Source: Ophioderma brevispina
Lineage: Eukaryota > Echinodermata > Ophiuroidea > Amphilepidida > Ophiodermatidae
Direction of reading: 5' to 3'
Assembly: GCA_023653785.1 (NCBI GenBank)
Contig: JAMKCH010010200.1
Coordinates: 1-64,000, forward strand
DNA: 64,000 nt
Shown: positions 60,479-64,000 of the stretch, in pieces
How the letters are laid out: the number at the start of each line of letters is the position of its first letter
How positions within the stretch are numbered: position 1 is the first letter of the stretch
Notes under the pieces: generated by a model
Database searches by the model: none
Seen by the model: only the letters and a program-made list of their open reading frames with translations
Told to the model about the DNA's origin: nothing
Program-made: the position numbers and the translations under genes

Positions 60479-62950
60479 GTCAATGATCTGTTGCCCAATC
60501 TACGCTTGGTATTAGGAATAACAAGCCGTGGTGATCAGAAGAAGACCGTACCCTTCGTCTTGTACCATCAAAATTACTATCCAGCACATTATACAAATTT
60601 AGACCATCAGCAAAGTATGATGGGCAGTCCGTGAAGAGATTTACACATAGGATTTTGTATCTGATGTTGTTTTCCTTAACCAAGCAGCCATTGGAAGAGA
60701 GTCAAACGTTGTTATAACTCTGGTCACGACCGCATGCGAACACCAAGCGCGCAGCTTTATTTTTTGCAAGCGCTGGAGCCTTTTGAGATCTATTTCATTG
60801 GCGCCATATAGTATTGTCCTGCATTGGCATAGTCAATGCGGGAAAATACCAAAGATCGTACAGCATGGTTGCAAACATCAGAAGTGATATGCCTACCAAT
60901 ACGCCATAAATTACGAATATGGTAATTTCCACTCTTACAGATGGCTCCAATCTGATTTGACATACTTAGGTGGAATCAAACATACCGTAGCCCCAATGTT
61001 CTTTACACACACACGATGCAGGAAAAGAGGGTCACCCAGATAAATGTATTGGAGGCAGATTTTCAAAACACAGGGCGTGGTAAATTCTGTCTTTTCTGAT
61101 TCAATGCAGCATGTATTTGACATCCAGTGTTCAGTAGATATTACAGCTTGAAGGGTTTTGACAAGCATGCTCATTACTACCTGGAATCTTGGGATTAAAC
61201 TCACAGAAAAGCTGAGTTTACCATCAGCGATCGAGTTTGAAAAAGTAACATCATGATTCCTAATATATCGACGATTGGGTATACATATGAAACCTTCCGG
61301 GCCTACATAGCGCCCTGAGGAAACCAGAGTGTTGCTGCTTGGACATTTCATGGATAACCATCACTCGGGTAGTTCTGTCAGTGAGATATGATCTAAACCA
61401 GGCAAGGGCAGTGTCCGTAGATACCAAAACTGGTTTCTTGGTACTTGGTACTTGGTGTGGTGAGCCTTTAACAGCAGCAACTGTTAAACTGGGATGGTGC
61501 AGAGGTGGAGTCGACAGCCACCGACAAGTGAGAAAAAATAGGTGCTCCAAAATCAAAAGAAAGAGAAAAGGTTAAAACAAAGGTGCACTATGTACAAAAT
61601 AACGAGCAGTTTATAGCACCAAATTGCCATACAGGGGGGTCATATCCCTGATGGCTGGAGCATCGTAGCTCTGAAACATTGCTACTGATGAGTCACATGA
61701 AGAATGGCCTGTGTTGGCAGACGGATTCAAAATGGCCAACACTTCTAGGAAAAAATGCATATTTGTATGCATTTACAGTTATAAGCTTGTGGTTGTGTAA
61801 CTTCAATCGGATGATTTAACTGGGCTATATATGTGATGCTCTTGGAAACAGGTCTGGTGTTGATTATATTAAATAAGTTCATAATCTATCATGGTCATGG
61901 TATGAAAGGCAGCTCTCAAGTCAATCAATACAAGCAAGACAGTTTTATTAGCATTCAAGGCTTGAAACATGTAATTTCTAACCAGGAGAAGGTCTGTCTA
62001 AGTGGAATGGTGCGATTTGTGTGCAGATTGCAATGGCTCACCAAGATCATTCTGTATTACCTGACGTGATGCTCCTTCCCAATCAGTTTTGCAATCAATT
62101 TGATATTGGCAACTGGCGTATAACTCTTAAGTACATCATGATCCAAAGATATCTTCTTAAGTACAGGGATACTGAAAGTTGAAGGAAAAATACGCCGTAA
62201 AAGAGAGCTGTTTACTATCCTGGTGCTGATAGGTAATAGACATTTCAAGTTCCGTTAATGAAGCCAGGGAAAGGAAGGTATCCATAGTGCAAGCCATGCT
62301 AGACATTTGGCCTATTATTAAAGCAACTTCAGAGTCAGAGAGTGCTTTAACATCTGGCATATAGCAATTGCAAATCCTATTGCCTCGAGGCGATTCAGCA
62401 CTGACAGTCATTATTGTACTTAATCTTTTCAAACTTACCAACAACGAATTCAGAAAATCATTGGCAAGATCAGCGTCAGAGTTAGGAGCCATGTTAGGAG
62501 CGTCCGTATCATGGATACACGCGGCCCCGGATGCAGCTTACTAGTGGAATAATCCCTGGACAACCACACCAAGCCATACGCATGACTGGTGGATACGCTA
62601 AGAAGAATAACGTCGGAGTTAGCACTAGGCAAAGCCCTTGAAGATCAATTCAAACGACTTGTTAGTGTTATGAACATATCCTTAGTACCACAGCAAAGAA
62701 ATTTGTCAGTAAAAAAGCACGTTTAGCATCAACAATGAGTTTGCTGAGTTGTCTTTCTGAACAATAAGCGAATTGTAGTCTACATCAGAACGTGATTTGC
62801 GCCATTTACGCTCAAGACGTCTCCGAACCCGCCTCTCCGGAGGATCTTACTATATACAGCAGCGAGTCCTGATGGTATTCTCCTTGTTGGCCATGGGATC
62901 AAAGGAACAAATGTTCATTTTGATTACATACTTCGCAGAAGTAATCCATT
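60470..62950 (-). pseudogene. Decayed CR1/L2-like LINE, reverse transcriptase, minus strand
   Basis: Reading downward: an R-R-x-R-R-L-E-R-K-W-R-K-S-R linker is near 62840-62790. The RT start is near 62370, ALSDSEVALII. PVLKKISLDHDVLKSYTPVA lies at about 62175-62115, KTVLLVLIDL near 61945, and DTALAWFRSYLTDRTTRV at about 61420-61366. A GPEGF box follows near 61300. At the catalytic box, YADD is changed to IADG (61220-61231). WM-SN and KTEF follow near 61120-61090, and a W-N-K-I-P C-terminus near 60455. The intact protein would copy LINE RNA by target-primed reverse transcription. This copy is dead: catalytic residue lost, frames broken. The endonuclease is missing, so it is 5' truncated or decayed. 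Confidence 0.8.
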
Positions 62951-62959
62951 TTCCACTAT

Positions 62960-64000
62960 AAATAATAATAAATATTATTATTACCATTTATTGGGTATGG
63001 CAATTGTAAATATTGCACATTTCATGAAAATGAATAAAATGCAATCTCAATTTCTTTTCTGAATATCAGTGATTTAAGGGACATCACTATGCTACATTGA
63101 CTCAAGCAAATAATGGCGATATTGATAAGTAAATCCACCTGGTATTCAGCGGACAAAGTACTTCAGATTCACATTGTTTATTTGAACTGCAGAGCCATTG
63201 TTACTATCCATGCAGTTGAGAAGAACATCAGCCTTATAGGCTCATTATCCTCGCCCAGTTTAGGGTAACGTTTCACATGCACTGGCCTTGTTCTCGATTA
63301 AAATAAACTTGAGGTTCTACTGTGAGTTTTGACTGTATAGTTCATCATTTATTAAAAAAGAAACTAATGTGAACAAAACTCATGGTGGATATGTTGCTTG
63401 GAAGCTGTGACCTAACATCTTTGTGCAGAACCACGATCCATAACTTATTGCTGGACCTCATTTCTATTCAATTTACCACCATGTATTTAAAAAAAATACA
63501 AAAGAATGGGTCTAGCGACGAGGCTAAACGGGGTAATTGAATAAATGGGGGTTAACAAGGAAGTTACTGTAAGTTAAGTTTTGTTTCTTCACAAAGATGT
63601 TAGGTCACAGTCTTTGTTTCCTTTTCGGAAAAATTATGAAATATAGGGTCAGGTAATTGAACTCATCAGTAGAAGCCTAAGGTTATTTATTCGTGAAAGA
63701 GGACAAGGATCTTGTGCTTTGCGTCATGAAAAAAATAGCTAAATTCTTTTTTTTTTTTTTATCGGGGTGAGGAGCACCTGAAATCCTTTTCAACTGTATG
63801 GGTAATAACATGGCTCTGTACGTCCAGATAGAAAGTAGTTTGGAGTGCTTTATCCTCTGCATACCGAGCGATTTACTGGATATCAACAGTGCGCTATTAT
63901 TTGCTCGAGTCAGTGCAGCATGATGTACATTACTGGTCACTGATATTTAGGAAAAGAAATTGTGATGACATTTTATTCATTTTCAATCAAATGTGCAACT
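62960..64000. other. Noncoding DNA, nothing recognised
   Basis: AATAATAATAAATATTATTATT near 62962 is a small palindromic AT tract. GTGACCTAACATCTTTGTGCAGAA (63408-63431) reappears inverted as CACAAAGATGTTAGGTCAC (63590-63608), a possible inverted-repeat element of about 200 bases. No gene is supported; the frame at 63683-63940 has no domain. Confidence 0.45.

Overview
This window looks like intergenic or intronic DNA from a large, AT-rich animal genome, most likely a marine invertebrate. The evidence is eukaryotic throughout: split F5/8-type C (discoidin) coding sequence with GT..AG splice sites, tRNA-derived SINEs, several families of decayed non-LTR retrotransposons (LINEs), many MITE-like inverted-repeat elements, minisatellites, and no bacterial-style gene packing. 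I cannot name the species; an ambulacrarian or other F5/8C-rich invertebrate is only a guess.

Only one piece of probable host coding sequence is convincing: one exon of a discoidin domain on the minus strand at 40374-40678. Nearly all other open frames are short and either lie inside repeats or show no recognisable domain. Five LINE remnants are recognisable: a CR1-like copy at 22.26-25.16 kb (+), a Jockey/I-like copy at 27.78-31.09 kb (+), a possible ORF1 fragment at 41.7-42.24 kb (+), a Jockey/I-like copy at 50.39-53.54 kb (+), and a CR1/L2-like copy at 60.47-62.95 kb (-). All carry many frameshifts and stops.

Layout. 0-8.4 kb: AT-rich noncoding DNA with a TIR element (4.07-4.84 kb) holding a nested MITE, a 105-bp tandem repeat, and MITE fragments. 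8.45-9.95 kb: a 27-bp minisatellite beside a TTAA-flanked MITE. 10-17 kb: mostly unrecognised sequence with poly-G runs. 17.1-21.26 kb: two adjacent foldback-like elements whose bodies are palindromic minisatellite. 22-31.4 kb: two LINEs, one carrying a MITE insertion, between copies of a 176-bp MITE. 32.25-32.72 kb: tRNA-derived SINE. 34.66-34.94 kb: a near-perfect palindromic MITE. 35.4-39.92 kb: a 2,258-bp tandem duplication, apparently exact, joined at GTCCGCC, ending in a satellite of about 170 bp. 40.3-42.3 kb: the discoidin exon, two fused 176-bp MITE copies, and the LINE ORF1 piece. 43.1-45 kb: Harbinger-like MITE and a 700-bp tandem repeat. 47.08-48.56 kb: an antisense SINE and a second, unrelated foldback-like element built from an AACGCGTT palindrome. 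50.15-53.61 kb: a LINE inserted inside a palindromic MITE. 53.9-56.2 kb: degenerate satellite and a second TTAA MITE. 58-63 kb: an antisense LINE whose 3' end is tandemly duplicated.

The elements do not form a pathway. Together they record nested insertions and local duplication. The strongest candidates for something undescribed are the foldback-like elements with palindromic minisatellite cores, seen with two unrelated core sequences.
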